Shown here piece by piece: positions 54,173 to 63,248 of a stretch of DNA of 64,000 nucleotides; the first letter of the stretch is position 1, and each line of letters opens with the position of its first letter. The position numbers and the translations under genes are program-made. The stretch lies in NCBI RefSeq assembly GCF_013112245.1, contig NZ_WVRN01000001.1:748501-812500 (forward strand), read 5' to 3'. The notes under the pieces are model-generated. The model made no database searches and was not told the origin of the DNA. It was given only the letters and a program-made list of their open reading frames with translations. The stretch is from Ruegeria sp. HKCCD4315 (GTDB lineage: Bacteria; Pseudomonadota; Alphaproteobacteria; Rhodobacterales; Rhodobacteraceae).

Positions 54173-55396
54173 CTACAGTCCGGCGTTGCGCACCCATCTG
54201 ATGATGGCTTGGCGGTCTTCAGGTTCCATATAGGTTACGTTTGCCGGAGGCATCGCATGCGTCACACCAGCCTGCAGATAGATTTGCTGCGCGTTTCGGG
54301 CAATATCGGCCTCGGTTTCCAATAGCACACCTTTCGGGGCCCAAAGAATGCCCTCCCAGACCGGCTCGCGCGCGTGACACATTGAACAACGCCCAAGAAC
54401 AATGTCATGGGCGTCTTCGAACCCGTCCGCATCAGCAAATTTCTGTTCATAAGGTGTTAGCGGCTGTGCCTCTGCCTCTTCCAGCGGCTGGTACATGGGG
54501 GCTGTCGATAGCCACATGATGGCAATGAACAGCAGTGCGGTGGCCAGCCACGTCCAGGTGGGATTACCGGCGCGGGCATGGCGGGTGTTGAAATAGTGCC
54601 GGATGGTCACGCCCATCAGGAAAACCAGCGCTGCGATGATCCAGTTGTATTCCGTCGCAAAAGCCAGCGGGTAATGGTTGGACAGCATCAGGAACAGGAC
54701 GGGCAATGTCAGGTAGTTGTTGTGGGTTGAGCGCAGCTTGGCGATCTTGCCGTATTTCGGATCCGGTGTGCGCCCGTTTTTCAGATCATCCACCACAATG
54801 CGTTGATTGGGCATGATGATGAAGAACACGTTTGCCGTCATGATCGTGGCAGTGAACGCGCCCAGATGAAGCATCATCGCACGCCCGGTGAAGATCTGGT
54901 TGTACCCCCAACCCATGGCCACTAACAAAACGAACAGCAAAACCATCAGCAAAGTGGGGCGTTCCCCAAGCCCTGATTTGCACAGAAAATCATAGACAAG
55001 CCATCCAACCGTCAGCGAGGCGGCCGAGATCAGAATGCCTTGCCAAAGGGCCAGATCAGCCTTTTCCACATCGATCAGATACAGCTCTCCACCGACCCAA
55101 TAAACGATCATCAGCAGCGCGGCACCGCTGAGCCATGTCGAATAACTTTCCCATTTGAACCAGGTCAGGTGATCCGGCATCCGTTCGGGGGCCACCAGAT
55201 ACTTTTGGATATGGTAGAAGCCGCCGCCATGCACCTGCCATTCCTCGCCATCCGCCGGACCCGGAATGTTGCGGTTCAGACCCAGGTCGAGCGCGATGAA
55301 GTAAAATGAGGATCCGATCCAGGCCATGGCGGTGATAACGTGCAACCAGCGCACGGCAAACGCCATCCAGTCCCAGAACACGGCAAAGTCGTACAT
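54173..55396 (-). CDS. puuD: urate hydroxylase PuuD (membrane, cytochrome c domain)
   Basis: 407 residues. About eight transmembrane helices form the N-terminal DUF989 domain, followed by a soluble cytochrome c domain with CSMCH and a Met ligand in THAMPPANVTYM. This is the bacterial PuuD that oxidises urate to 5-hydroxyisourate, passing electrons to the respiratory chain instead of making H2O2. It is divergent from a LysR regulator. Confidence 0.92.
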   Translation of the reverse strand: MYDFAVFWDWMAFAVRWLHVITAMAWIGSSFYFIALDLGLNRNIPGPADGEEWQVHGGGFYHIQKYLVAPERMPDHLTWFKWESYSTWLSGAALLMIVYWVGGELYLIDVEKADLALWQGILISAASLTVGWLVYDFLCKSGLGERPTLLMVLLFVLLVAMGWGYNQIFTGRAMMLHLGAFTATIMTANVFFIIMPNQRIVVDDLKNGRTPDPKYGKIAKLRSTHNNYLTLPVLFLMLSNHYPLAFATEYNWIIAALVFLMGVTIRHYFNTRHARAGNPTWTWLATALLFIAIMWLSTAPMYQPLEEAEAQPLTPYEQKFADADGFEDAHDIVLGRCSMCHAREPVWEGILWAPKGVLLETEADIARNAQQIYLQAGVTHAMPPANVTYMEPEDRQAIIRWVRNAGL

Positions 55397-55492
55397 TTCA
55401 GAGGTCTCCGATTGGTTGCCACCACACTAGGCAAACAGGCTTTTCTTCGGTATTCCCGTATATTGTCAAACTGTATCAAAAAAAACGAAAAG

Positions 55493-56413
55493 ATGTCCTA
55501 TCTCGATAACATCCGCACCTTTGTCAGGGTCTACGATCTGGGCAGCATGTCCGCCGCGGGGCGAGACCTGCGAATTTCTCCGGCTGTGACTTCAGCGCGG
55601 ATTTCTCAGCTTGAGGATCACTTAGGCGTACGCCTTTTTCAGCGCACGACCCGCAATCTGTCTCCGACCGAGCAAGGCAAAGCGTTTTATCCCGGAGCTG
55701 TCGCGGTTCTGGATGCGGTGGATGATGCCGAGGCTAAGGTGACCCATCTGACCGAAGCCCCACGTGGATCATTGTTTGCGGCGGCGCCGCTGGGGGTGGG
55801 TCGCCGTCTGCTGGCACCGCATGTTCCTGATTTTCTGGCTGCGTACCCAGAAGTAGACGTGCGCTTGCGCCTGACGGACCGGTCTGTCGACCTGACAACC
55901 GAAGGGCTGGATCTGGCGTTCTTTATCGGCCAACCCGAAGACAGCACCCTGCGCATCCGTAAGATCGCAGACTGTCAGCGGGTGCTTTGTGCCGCCCCCG
56001 ACTATGTGTTGCGGCGCGGAATGCCATCAAGCGGGGCTGATCTGGTCGCCGACAAACATGAATGCCTGAACCTGCGCTTTCCGGGGGCGGCTGAGTTTCA
56101 ATGGATGCTGGAAACCCCCGAGGGACCGAAACGTTTTGCGGTGTCGGGTCGGTTTGAATGTGATGACGGAGACGTGTTGACGGATTGGGCTTTGTCAGGG
56201 CAAGGGATTGCAATGAAACCCGTTTTTGAGGTCGCCGAACACCTCAAATCCGGGCGTCTTGTTCCGGTTGCAACCGCAACACCACCGGTTCCCGTGCAGA
56301 TGGCATGTCTTTACACGCACCGGCGACATCAAGACCCGAAGGCGCGTTTGTTCATGGATTTCATGATCGAACGGATCGGAAAAATCGTCCGCAGTGCCGA
56401 GCTACCCGCTTAA
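55493..56413 (+). CDS. LysR-family regulator of purine degradation (inferred)
   Basis: 306 residues. Helix-turn-helix MSYLDNIRTFVRVYDLGSMS and then AVTSARISQLEDHLGVRLF; effector domain with RLTDRSVDLTTEGLDLAFF. Start at ATG 55493. It is divergent from puuD and followed by uraH on the opposite strand, so it probably regulates the locus. The effector may be urate or an intermediate; this is inference. Confidence 0.88.
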   Translation: MSYLDNIRTFVRVYDLGSMSAAGRDLRISPAVTSARISQLEDHLGVRLFQRTTRNLSPTEQGKAFYPGAVAVLDAVDDAEAKVTHLTEAPRGSLFAAAPLGVGRRLLAPHVPDFLAAYPEVDVRLRLTDRSVDLTTEGLDLAFFIGQPEDSTLRIRKIADCQRVLCAAPDYVLRRGMPSSGADLVADKHECLNLRFPGAAEFQWMLETPEGPKRFAVSGRFECDDGDVLTDWALSGQGIAMKPVFEVAEHLKSGRLVPVATATPPVPVQMACLYTHRRHQDPKARLFMDFMIERIGKIVRSAELPA

Positions 56414-56429
56414 GCCCCCCGGCTCTCAG

Positions 56430-56786
56430 TCAGCTTCCGCGATAGGTCGAATAGCCGTAGGGCGAAAGCAGAAGCGGGACATGGTAATGCGCCTCTGCAT
56501 CGGACATGCCGAACCGGATGGGTACCTGATCCAGAAACAAGGGATCGTCTCCGTCCTGACCTGTTGCACGCAGGTAGTCGCCTGCAAAGAAAATCAGTTC
56601 GTAAGTGCCTGTTTTAAACGCGTCCTGCGGCAATATTGGGCTGTCGGTTCGGCCATCCGCGTTGGTTACCATCTCAACTAGTTTGCGATGAGAGTTGCCG
56701 GAAACGCGGTAAAGCGCGATTTTCAGCCCCTCAGCAGGGCAGCCACGTGCGGTATCCAGAACATGGGTTGTCAAATAGCCTGCCAC
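56430..56786 (-). CDS. uraH: 5-hydroxyisourate hydrolase (transthyretin-like)
   Basis: 118 residues. Transthyretin-related fold: [15 protein letters not shown] with the His and C-terminal YGYSTYRGS motif. These match HIU hydrolase, which converts 5-hydroxyisourate to OHCU. It lies on the minus strand between the LysR gene and the divergent puuE-uraD gene. Confidence 0.95.
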   Translation of the reverse strand: MAGYLTTHVLDTARGCPAEGLKIALYRVSGNSHRKLVEMVTNADGRTDSPILPQDAFKTGTYELIFFAGDYLRATGQDGDDPLFLDQVPIRFGMSDAEAHYHVPLLLSPYGYSTYRGS

Positions 56787-56938
56787 CGGTCTCTCCTATC
56801 ATGTGCCTTTTGATTTTTGACAGTCTGGCGCAAAGTTCGAAACAGTTGAAATGCCGAAAGAACCGGAAACAGCGTTCGGATTGATTTGATAATCAAAGGC
56901 TGTGTTCTGGGGTAAGTCTGTTGGAAACAGAAATAGAA

Positions 56939-58369
56939 ATGGACCATACCATGCAGCCGCCGCGTTACCCCCGGGACATGATCGGATACGGAGCACACCC
57001 TCCGCAGGCGAAGTGGCCGGGCGGGGCCAAGTTGGCTGTGCAGATCGTGCTGAATTATGAGGAAGGCGGCGAAAACTGCGTGCTGCACGGCGATGACGCG
57101 TCCGAGGCGTTTTTGTCCGAGATCGTGGGGGCCGCGCAATGGCCGGGTCAGCGGCATTGGAATATGGAATCGATCTATGAATACGGCGCGCGCGCCGGTT
57201 TCTGGCGTTTGCATCGGCTGATGAAGGATCTTCCGATCACGGTTTATGGCGTGGCCACATCTCTGGCGCGTTCGCCCGATCAAGTGGCGGCGATGAAATC
57301 CGCTGGTTGGGAAATTGCCAGCCACGGCCTCAAATGGGTCGAACACAAAGATATGACCCCAGACGAAGAACGTGCACAAATAGCCGAGGCCATACGTCTG
57401 CACACAGAAGTTGTCGGTGAACGCCCGCGCGGCTGGTACACGGGGCGCTGTTCCGAAAACACAGTGCGTCTGGTCGCGGAAGAGGGCGGGTTTGCCTATG
57501 TTGCAGACACCTATGCGGACGACCTTCCCTATTGGATGCAGACCGGAGGGCGGGATCAGTTGATCGTGCCTTACACGCTGGATTGCAACGACATGCGTTT
57601 TGCCACCCCGCAGGGGTTCAATTCGGGTGATCAGTTCTTCGCGTACCTGAAAGACAGTTTTGACGCACTGTACGCTGAGGGTGAGGCGGGCGTTCCCAAG
57701 ATGCTCTCGATCGGTTTGCATTGCCGCCTGATTGGCCGACCGGGGCGTGTGATGGCGCTGAAACGGTTCTTGGACTATGCACGGGGATTTGCCGATGTCT
57801 GGTTCACAACGCGATTGCAAATCGCGCAACACTGGGCAACCACCCATCCGCCGGTGCATCGCGTGCGTCCGTCACAGATGGACCGCACCGCGTTTGTCGA
57901 GGCATTTGGCGGTATTTTTGAGCATTCGGCCTGGATTGCTGAACGCGCCTTTGATCTGGAGCTGGGCCCGGCACATGACACTGCTGGTGGGCTGCACAAC
58001 GCGTTGACGCGCATGTTCCGTTCGGCTTCAGAAGACGAGCGTTTGGGCGTTCTGACCGCACATCCGGATTTGGCGGGTAAGCTGGCGCAGGCCAAACGGC
58101 TGACACAGGAAAGCACGTCAGAGCAAGCCTCGGCCGGGTTGGACGCGCTGACCGATGCCGAGCGCGAGACGTTTACTGATCTGAACCAGCGCTACACGCA
58201 GACCTTCGGGTTCCCCTTCATAATTGCGGTACGGGACCATAACAAAGCGTCGATCCTCGAAGCCTTCCAGCGACGTATTGAACAGGATCGCACGACGGAA
58301 TTTGCCGAAGCCTGCCGTCAGGTTGAACGGATCGCCGAGTTCCGGTTGCGGGATGTATTGCCCGCATGA
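56939..58369 (+). CDS. bifunctional allantoinase (PuuE) / OHCU decarboxylase (UraD) fusion
   Basis: 476 residues in two parts. Residues about 10-310 are a polysaccharide-deacetylase-like allantoinase (PuuE): YPRDMIGYGAHPPQ, VLNYEEGGENCVLHGD, GWEIASHGLKW, and SIGLHCRLIGRPGR. Residues about 320-476 are OHCU decarboxylase (UraD): MDRTAFVEAFGGIFEHSAWI with the catalytic His, LTAHPDLAGKLA, and RYTQTFGFPFIIAVRDHNK. Fusion makes the enzymes that act before and after allantoin one polypeptide. ATG at 56939 used; 56951 is possible. It overlaps allA by ATGA. Confidence 0.93.
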   Translation: MDHTMQPPRYPRDMIGYGAHPPQAKWPGGAKLAVQIVLNYEEGGENCVLHGDDASEAFLSEIVGAAQWPGQRHWNMESIYEYGARAGFWRLHRLMKDLPITVYGVATSLARSPDQVAAMKSAGWEIASHGLKWVEHKDMTPDEERAQIAEAIRLHTEVVGERPRGWYTGRCSENTVRLVAEEGGFAYVADTYADDLPYWMQTGGRDQLIVPYTLDCNDMRFATPQGFNSGDQFFAYLKDSFDALYAEGEAGVPKMLSIGLHCRLIGRPGRVMALKRFLDYARGFADVWFTTRLQIAQHWATTHPPVHRVRPSQMDRTAFVEAFGGIFEHSAWIAERAFDLELGPAHDTAGGLHNALTRMFRSASEDERLGVLTAHPDLAGKLAQAKRLTQESTSEQASAGLDALTDAERETFTDLNQRYTQTFGFPFIIAVRDHNKASILEAFQRRIEQDRTTEFAEACRQVERIAEFRLRDVLPA

Positions 58370-58872
58370 CCCGGCAGATCGTGACAGAAATAATCTCGGC
58401 AGACGCATTTGCCCCATTTGGAGATTTGATCGAGGCGTCTGGGCCGCCCGACAAGATCATCAACCAGGAACAATGCGGGCGGTTTCATGACCGCGCGCAG
58501 TTGGATTTTTCTGATGGCCGGGCTGGGCTGAGCCTGTTCAATGCCAACCCCCGTTCACTGCCCTACACGCTTGAGATGGTCGAGCGCCATCCTGACGGCA
58601 GTCAGGCTTTCATTCCCATGACGCATCAGCCTTTTCTGGTGATCGTCGCGACCGACAATGTCGGGGAACCGGGCGTCCCGCGCGCGTTCATAACCAAGCC
58701 GGGCCAGATGGTGAATTACCACCGCGGAACGTGGCATGGCGTTCTGACACCTCTGCGTGGCCCGGGTCTGTTTGCGGTGGTGGACAGGATCGGCACCGGC
58801 TCAAATCTGGAAGAACACTGGTTCGACACACCCTATGAGGTGGTGCCGAAACCCAATGAAGCCGCGGGATAA
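58366..58872 (+). CDS. allA: ureidoglycolate lyase
   Basis: 168 residues of the AllA/ureidoglycolate hydrolase cupin family: DAFAPFGDLIEASG, SLPYTLEMVERHPDGSQAF, and VNYHRGTWHGVLTPL with metal-ligand-like His. It releases glyoxylate and urea from ureidoglycolate. The start overlaps the puuE-uraD stop, so the genes are coupled. Confidence 0.93.
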   Translation: MTRQIVTEIISADAFAPFGDLIEASGPPDKIINQEQCGRFHDRAQLDFSDGRAGLSLFNANPRSLPYTLEMVERHPDGSQAFIPMTHQPFLVIVATDNVGEPGVPRAFITKPGQMVNYHRGTWHGVLTPLRGPGLFAVVDRIGTGSNLEEHWFDTPYEVVPKPNEAAG

Positions 58873-58914
58873 GCGGCAATACCCCCGTGAACTCTGACTG
58901 AGAGGACAGTGCCC

Positions 58915-60345
58915 ATGGCCGAAACTTCAATTGGAACACCCGAACAACTTCGGGATCCGAATTTCACACCCGCGCTGCACAAGGCGATTCCACTGGGTAT
59001 TCAGCACGTTCTGGCGATGTTCGTCTCAAACGTGACACCTGCAATCATTGTCGCAGGTGCGGCTGGGTTTGGGTTTGGTTCGAACTCGCCCGATTTCCCA
59101 GAGCTTTTGTACTTGATCCAGATGTCGATGCTGTTCGCTGGCGTGGCAACGTTGTTGCAGACGGTCACTCTGGGTCCGGTTGGGGCTGCGTTGCCGATTG
59201 TTCAGGGGACAAGTTTCGCCTTTCTGCCAATTATGATCCCACTTGTGGCGGGTAAAGGGGTCGACGGGTTGGCAGCTTTGTTCGGGGGTGTGATCATCGG
59301 TGGTGTGTTCCATGCCTGTCTGGGGGCTGTCATCGGGAAGATACGTTTCGCTTTGCCACCACTTGTGACCGGTCTTGTAGTCACGATGATCGGTCTGGCG
59401 TTGGTCAAAGTTGGTATCCAGTACGCTGCCGGAGGAGTTCCGGCAATCGGTACGCCAGAATACGGGTCAATGCTGAACTGGTCAGCAGCGATGGTCGTTG
59501 TTGTTGTAACGCTTGCGTTGAAATTCTTCGCCAGGGGCATGCTTTCAGTTTCAGCTGTCCTGATTGGTCTGGCGGTTGGATACCTTTATGCATTGATGGT
59601 CGGGATGGTGACCTTTGAAGCGATTGGTACAAGCTGGGGTCGCGCTTCGGCGTTTGCACTGCCTGTTCCGTTCAAATACGGGTTTGAATTCTCATTTGCC
59701 GCCGTGATCGGTTTCTGCCTCATGGCCTTTGTCTCGGCCATCGAAACCGTAGGCGACGTTTCGGGTGTGACCAAGGGTGGTGCAGGACGTGAGGCAACGG
59801 ATGAAGAGATAGCCGGTGCGACCTATGCTGACGGTTTCGGTTCGGCACTGGCCGGTGTCTTTGGTGGCTTGCCCAACACATCCTTCAGTCAGAATGTCGG
59901 TTTGATCGCGATGACAGGCGTGATGAGCCGCCATGTCGTAACCATTGGTGCCTTGTTCCTGATCCTGTGCGGGTTGGTTCCCAAGGTCGGTGCAATCATC
60001 CGGACCATTCCAATTGAGGTGTTGGGCGGGGGCGTCATCGTCATGTTCGGGATGGTTGTGGCTGCGGGTATTTCGATGCTGTCAGATGTAGACTGGAACA
60101 GGCGCAACATGGTGATTTTTGCGATCTCGCTTTCCATCGGATTCGGTTTACAGCTTGAACCAGACGCGGTTCAGCACTTGCCGGACACGCTGGGTATCCT
60201 GATGAAAAGTGGACTTCTGCCAGCAGCAGTTATTGCGATCGTGCTCAACCTCATCCTGCCGGAAGAATTGACTGACGAAGCCACCGAAGAAGTATCGGGT
60301 GGAATGTCCGGGCATGGTGCAGGCAGCTTGCCTGGACATAAGTAA
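58915..60345 (+). CDS. nucleobase:cation symporter-2 family permease (purine/urate)
   Basis: 476 residues with about 14 transmembrane segments. NAT/NCS2 signatures: GIQHVLAMF (QH motif), FVSAIETVGDVSG (Glu of TM8), and the [Q/E/P]NxG motif NTSFSQNVGLIAMT. GAGAGGA precedes the ATG at 58915. It imports urate or xanthine/uracil-type nucleobases; context favours urate or a purine. Confidence 0.92.
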   Translation: MAETSIGTPEQLRDPNFTPALHKAIPLGIQHVLAMFVSNVTPAIIVAGAAGFGFGSNSPDFPELLYLIQMSMLFAGVATLLQTVTLGPVGAALPIVQGTSFAFLPIMIPLVAGKGVDGLAALFGGVIIGGVFHACLGAVIGKIRFALPPLVTGLVVTMIGLALVKVGIQYAAGGVPAIGTPEYGSMLNWSAAMVVVVVTLALKFFARGMLSVSAVLIGLAVGYLYALMVGMVTFEAIGTSWGRASAFALPVPFKYGFEFSFAAVIGFCLMAFVSAIETVGDVSGVTKGGAGREATDEEIAGATYADGFGSALAGVFGGLPNTSFSQNVGLIAMTGVMSRHVVTIGALFLILCGLVPKVGAIIRTIPIEVLGGGVIVMFGMVVAAGISMLSDVDWNRRNMVIFAISLSIGFGLQLEPDAVQHLPDTLGILMKSGLLPAAVIAIVLNLILPEELTDEATEEVSGGMSGHGAGSLPGHK

Positions 60346-60355
60346 CCTGTTCCCC

Positions 60356-60393
60356 GCCGGATCACGTGCCATCCGTCAGGGCCGCGATCCGGC
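60356..60393. other. inverted repeat between convergent permease and GAPDH-like genes
   Basis: GCCGGATC (60356-60363) and GATCCGGC (60386-60393) are perfect 8-base arms around a 22-base loop. They fill the convergent gap and could stop or shield transcripts. No T run follows. Confidence 0.35.
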
Positions 60394-61379
60394 TACTCCG
60401 TCGCCATAAGGCGGGCGACGTCCAGCATCCGGGCTGAAAAGCCCCATTCATTGTCGTACCAGCCAAAAATCCGAACCTGATTTTCCCCAACCATGCGGGT
60501 TTCCGGCCCGGCGATGACCAATGATTCCGGGCGGGCGCGCAGGTCAGACGAGACCAGCGGCATATCTGTCCAGCCAAGCACGGGCGAGGCAGAAACAGCC
60601 TCTTTCAGCGCTTGGTCAAAAGCACTTATGCTGAGGCCCCGCTCAAGTGTCACGATTAGGTCCACGGCGGAAACACTGGCCGTCGGCACACGAACCGCCG
60701 CGCCGGAAACGCGTCCGGCCAGATGCGGCAGAACCACATCGATCAGATGCATGGCGCTTGACGTCGTGGGGACCATTGACAGCGCACCGGCCCGCGAACG
60801 GGCAAGGTCGCCGCGCGGCGCGTCCACCATCGGTTGGCTATTGGTATAGCAGTGAATGGTTGTCATATGACCAGAGGCAATGCCTGCGATGTCGTCGATC
60901 ATCTTGACCAGCGGTGCCAACCCGTTGGTGGTGCACGAGGCGTTGGACACGATCCTCGCGCTGCCCAGTTGATCCTCGTTTGCGCCCAGAACAATGGTCA
61001 CATCCGCTGCAGGCGAAGGGCCAGATATCAGCACCTTGCCCGCGCCCGCGGTAAGACCGCGACGCGCAACGTCAGAGCTGCGGGCAATGCCCGTGCAGTC
61101 CAGCATCACGTCAACACCCGACAAATCAACGCGGGTCAGATCGGCACTGTGGGTCATCGGAATCGTCCGCCCATCCACAATCAGCGCGGCATCCCCTTCG
61201 GACACATCGCCAGGGTAGGGGCCGAACGTGCTGTCGTATTTGAACAGGTAGGCGCAGGTTTCCAGCGGTGCGATGTCATTGATCAGCACCAGCTCGATAT
61301 CCGACCCCTGCGGCAGGGCCAGAACCTGCCGCAGGATCGTACGGCCGATACGGCCGAATCCGTTAATCGCGAGTTTCAT
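60393..61379 (-). CDS. glyceraldehyde-3-phosphate dehydrogenase-like protein
   Basis: 328 residues. Rossmann start KLAINGFGRIGRTIL; the catalytic C149 in SNASCTTNGLAPL and H176 in TIHCYTNSQP match the GAPDH pair. T179 is present but Asp181 is replaced by Ser; the phosphate-binding PTSTG motif is PTTSS, so the substrate's second phosphate site looks altered. C-terminal YDNEWGFSAR is typical. It sits inside the purine locus, convergent with the permease. It may be a paralog with another aldehyde substrate, or a normal GAPDH. No other glycolytic gene is close. Confidence 0.8.
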   Translation of the reverse strand: MKLAINGFGRIGRTILRQVLALPQGSDIELVLINDIAPLETCAYLFKYDSTFGPYPGDVSEGDAALIVDGRTIPMTHSADLTRVDLSGVDVMLDCTGIARSSDVARRGLTAGAGKVLISGPSPAADVTIVLGANEDQLGSARIVSNASCTTNGLAPLVKMIDDIAGIASGHMTTIHCYTNSQPMVDAPRGDLARSRAGALSMVPTTSSAMHLIDVVLPHLAGRVSGAAVRVPTASVSAVDLIVTLERGLSISAFDQALKEAVSASPVLGWTDMPLVSSDLRARPESLVIAGPETRMVGENQVRIFGWYDNEWGFSARMLDVARLMATE

Positions 61380-61433
61380 GCGCAAGCTATGGCAGGCCGT
61401 TCAGGCGACCTCAATGCCTTAACTGACGTACTG

Positions 61434-61757
61434 TCAGTTGCAGCTGACCTGCGAGAAGAACTGGCCCGATATGTTCTGATACATGCTGGCCACGATCGGT
61501 TTGCACCCGGTTGCCTGCTGAATTGCGGCGATGGCCTGAAGCGTGCGCAAACGTGGCGGGGGGCCAAACGGGTTGAGGTTGTTGTTGTCACGCGTGGCGC
61601 GGTACACAACCGGCGTGTCCGAGACTTGCGTCACTGCCCAGGTGCGGCTCATGACAAGTACGGATTTGGTCTCTTCCTTGGCGGAAAGGGGCGAGGTGAA
61701 AAGGGTCGCAGATGCGGCGAGTGCGGCAATGGCCAGCAGGGCAGGGCGCAGTTTCAT
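61434..61757 (-). CDS. small secreted protein of unknown function
   Basis: 107 residues with a signal peptide (MKLRPALLAIAALAASATLF, cut near PLSA). Mature part: KEETKSVLVMSRTWAVTQVS, then LRTLQAIAAIQQATGC, and a final SQVSCN. Two Cys may form a disulfide. GGAG precedes the ATG at 61757. Unrecognised family. Confidence 0.6.
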   Translation of the reverse strand: MKLRPALLAIAALAASATLFTSPLSAKEETKSVLVMSRTWAVTQVSDTPVVYRATRDNNNLNPFGPPPRLRTLQAIAAIQQATGCKPIVASMYQNISGQFFSQVSCN

Positions 61758-61874
61758 GGAACAATCTCCAATGCTTAAAATCAGAATTTGCTTGGATTTC
61801 AGCAAATTCCGGCGCGCGTGTGAAGCCCCGAAGCCACAAATTCACGGCACACCTTTGCGAGCCACCTGTTTACC

Positions 61875-62705
61875 TTAGGGCAAAGACAAGGGCATGTGCC
61901 GATTGACGTCCTTATACAGCAGATACCGGAACCGCCCCGGACCACCCGCATAACAGGCTTGCGGGCAGAAGGCGCGTAACCACATGTAATCGCCCGCTTC
62001 GACCTCGACCCAGTCCTGATTGAGGCGATAGACAGCTTTGCCTTCCAGCACATAAAGCCCGTGCTCCATCACATGGGTCTCGGCAAACGGGATGACCCCG
62101 CCGGGTTCGAAATTGACGATGTTCACATGCATGTCATGGCGCAGGTCCTGAGGGTCGGCAAACCGCGTGGTCGACCAGCGGCCCTGTGTTCCCGGCATTT
62201 CCACTGGTGTCACGTCTCGCTCGTTGGTTATGATCGGATCGGGCAAAGGCAGCCCGGGCACCGACTGATAGGCTTTGCGGACCCAATGGAACCGGGCGAC
62301 TGCGTCACCCGTGTTGTGCAATGTCCAGTCGCTTCCTGGTGGAATATAGGCATAACCCCCTGTTTCCAATACATGTTTTTCGGCATTCAGGGTTAAGGTG
62401 ACAGCCCCCTCGACCACAAAGAGAACGGCCTGGGCCTGCGCTTCGGTTTCAGGCTGGTCGCTGCCACCGCCGGGTTGTACCTCCATGATGTATTGCGAGA
62501 ATGTCTCGGCGAATCCACTAAGCGGACGCGACAGAACCCACAGGCGCGTGCCTTCCCAGAAAGGTAGGGAACTGGTGACGATGTCGCGCATCGTGCCTTT
62601 GGGGATGACCGCATAAGCGTCCGTGAACATAGCGCGGTCAGTCAACAGTTGGTCCTGACCGGGATGGCCCCCGGTCGGGGCAAAATAGGTTGGGTTGGTC
62701 ATCAT
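61875..62705 (-). CDS. allE: (S)-ureidoglycine aminohydrolase
   Basis: 276 residues, two cupin domains. First half: FVVEGAVTLTLNAEKHVL; second half: FAETHVMEHGLYVLEGKAVY with metal-binding His and Glu. These and the length match AllE/YlbA, which frees ammonia from ureidoglycine to give ureidoglycolate for AllA. Its start at 62705 is an ATG followed by a second one. Confidence 0.9.
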   Translation of the reverse strand: MMTNPTYFAPTGGHPGQDQLLTDRAMFTDAYAVIPKGTMRDIVTSSLPFWEGTRLWVLSRPLSGFAETFSQYIMEVQPGGGSDQPETEAQAQAVLFVVEGAVTLTLNAEKHVLETGGYAYIPPGSDWTLHNTGDAVARFHWVRKAYQSVPGLPLPDPIITNERDVTPVEMPGTQGRWSTTRFADPQDLRHDMHVNIVNFEPGGVIPFAETHVMEHGLYVLEGKAVYRLNQDWVEVEAGDYMWLRAFCPQACYAGGPGRFRYLLYKDVNRHMPLSLP

Positions 62706-62876
62706 GAGCCTCGGGGTCGTTTATACGGCACTATGAACGCAAAGACCGGGCGCAGATAGGTCCACCGGCGCGATAGGTTTGTTCGGGATAATTTGAAGGT
62801 CGACGTCAGGGGCTTGGCCCGGCAGCGGCAGCGGTATATCCTTGGACACAAATGATTTCAGTTCTGTGAGGCCGCT

Positions 62877-63233
62877 ATGAAAGCCCAGTTTTTGCCCGCA
62901 ATCGCCGCTTGTGGTTTTCTTTTGATGACCAGTTTGGCAGACGCCAAGCCACTGTCGCGAATCATTGCAGAGATGGGCTTGTCGCCTGCGGATTTCGAAG
63001 TGGTCAACGCAACCGCGAACACGATGCTGACCAGCGGTACGCCATCTGTTGGTCAGGAGCGGGCCTGGAAAAACGACGATACCGGATCGAAAGGCACGAT
63101 CCGGGTGCAAAATGTGCAGGGCAACTGCGTCAGCCTTCAACACATAATTCAGCCGGAAGGTGGGGATCAGAGCCGCGAGATCAGAACCCGCCGGTGCGAT
63201 GACGGCAATGGCAACTGGATTCTCACGCCCTGA
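62877..63233 (+). CDS. small secreted protein, surface-antigen-like
   Basis: 118 residues with a signal peptide (MKAQFLPAIAACGFLLMTSL, cut near ADA). C-terminal half (RAWKNDDTGSKGTIRVQN, then CVSLQHI, RRCDDGNGNWILTP) resembles the RT0821/Lpp0805 surface-protein type, in which W-N-G and C-D-G-W recur. Function unknown; not obviously part of purine degradation. Confidence 0.6.
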   Translation: MKAQFLPAIAACGFLLMTSLADAKPLSRIIAEMGLSPADFEVVNATANTMLTSGTPSVGQERAWKNDDTGSKGTIRVQNVQGNCVSLQHIIQPEGGDQSREIRTRRCDDGNGNWILTP

Positions 63234-63248
63234 TCTGCGGTACGGGCC

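Noticed and set aside
56771..57859. 362-codon open frame on the minus strand
   Set aside because: Antisense to the puuE-uraD gene, no recognisable domain.
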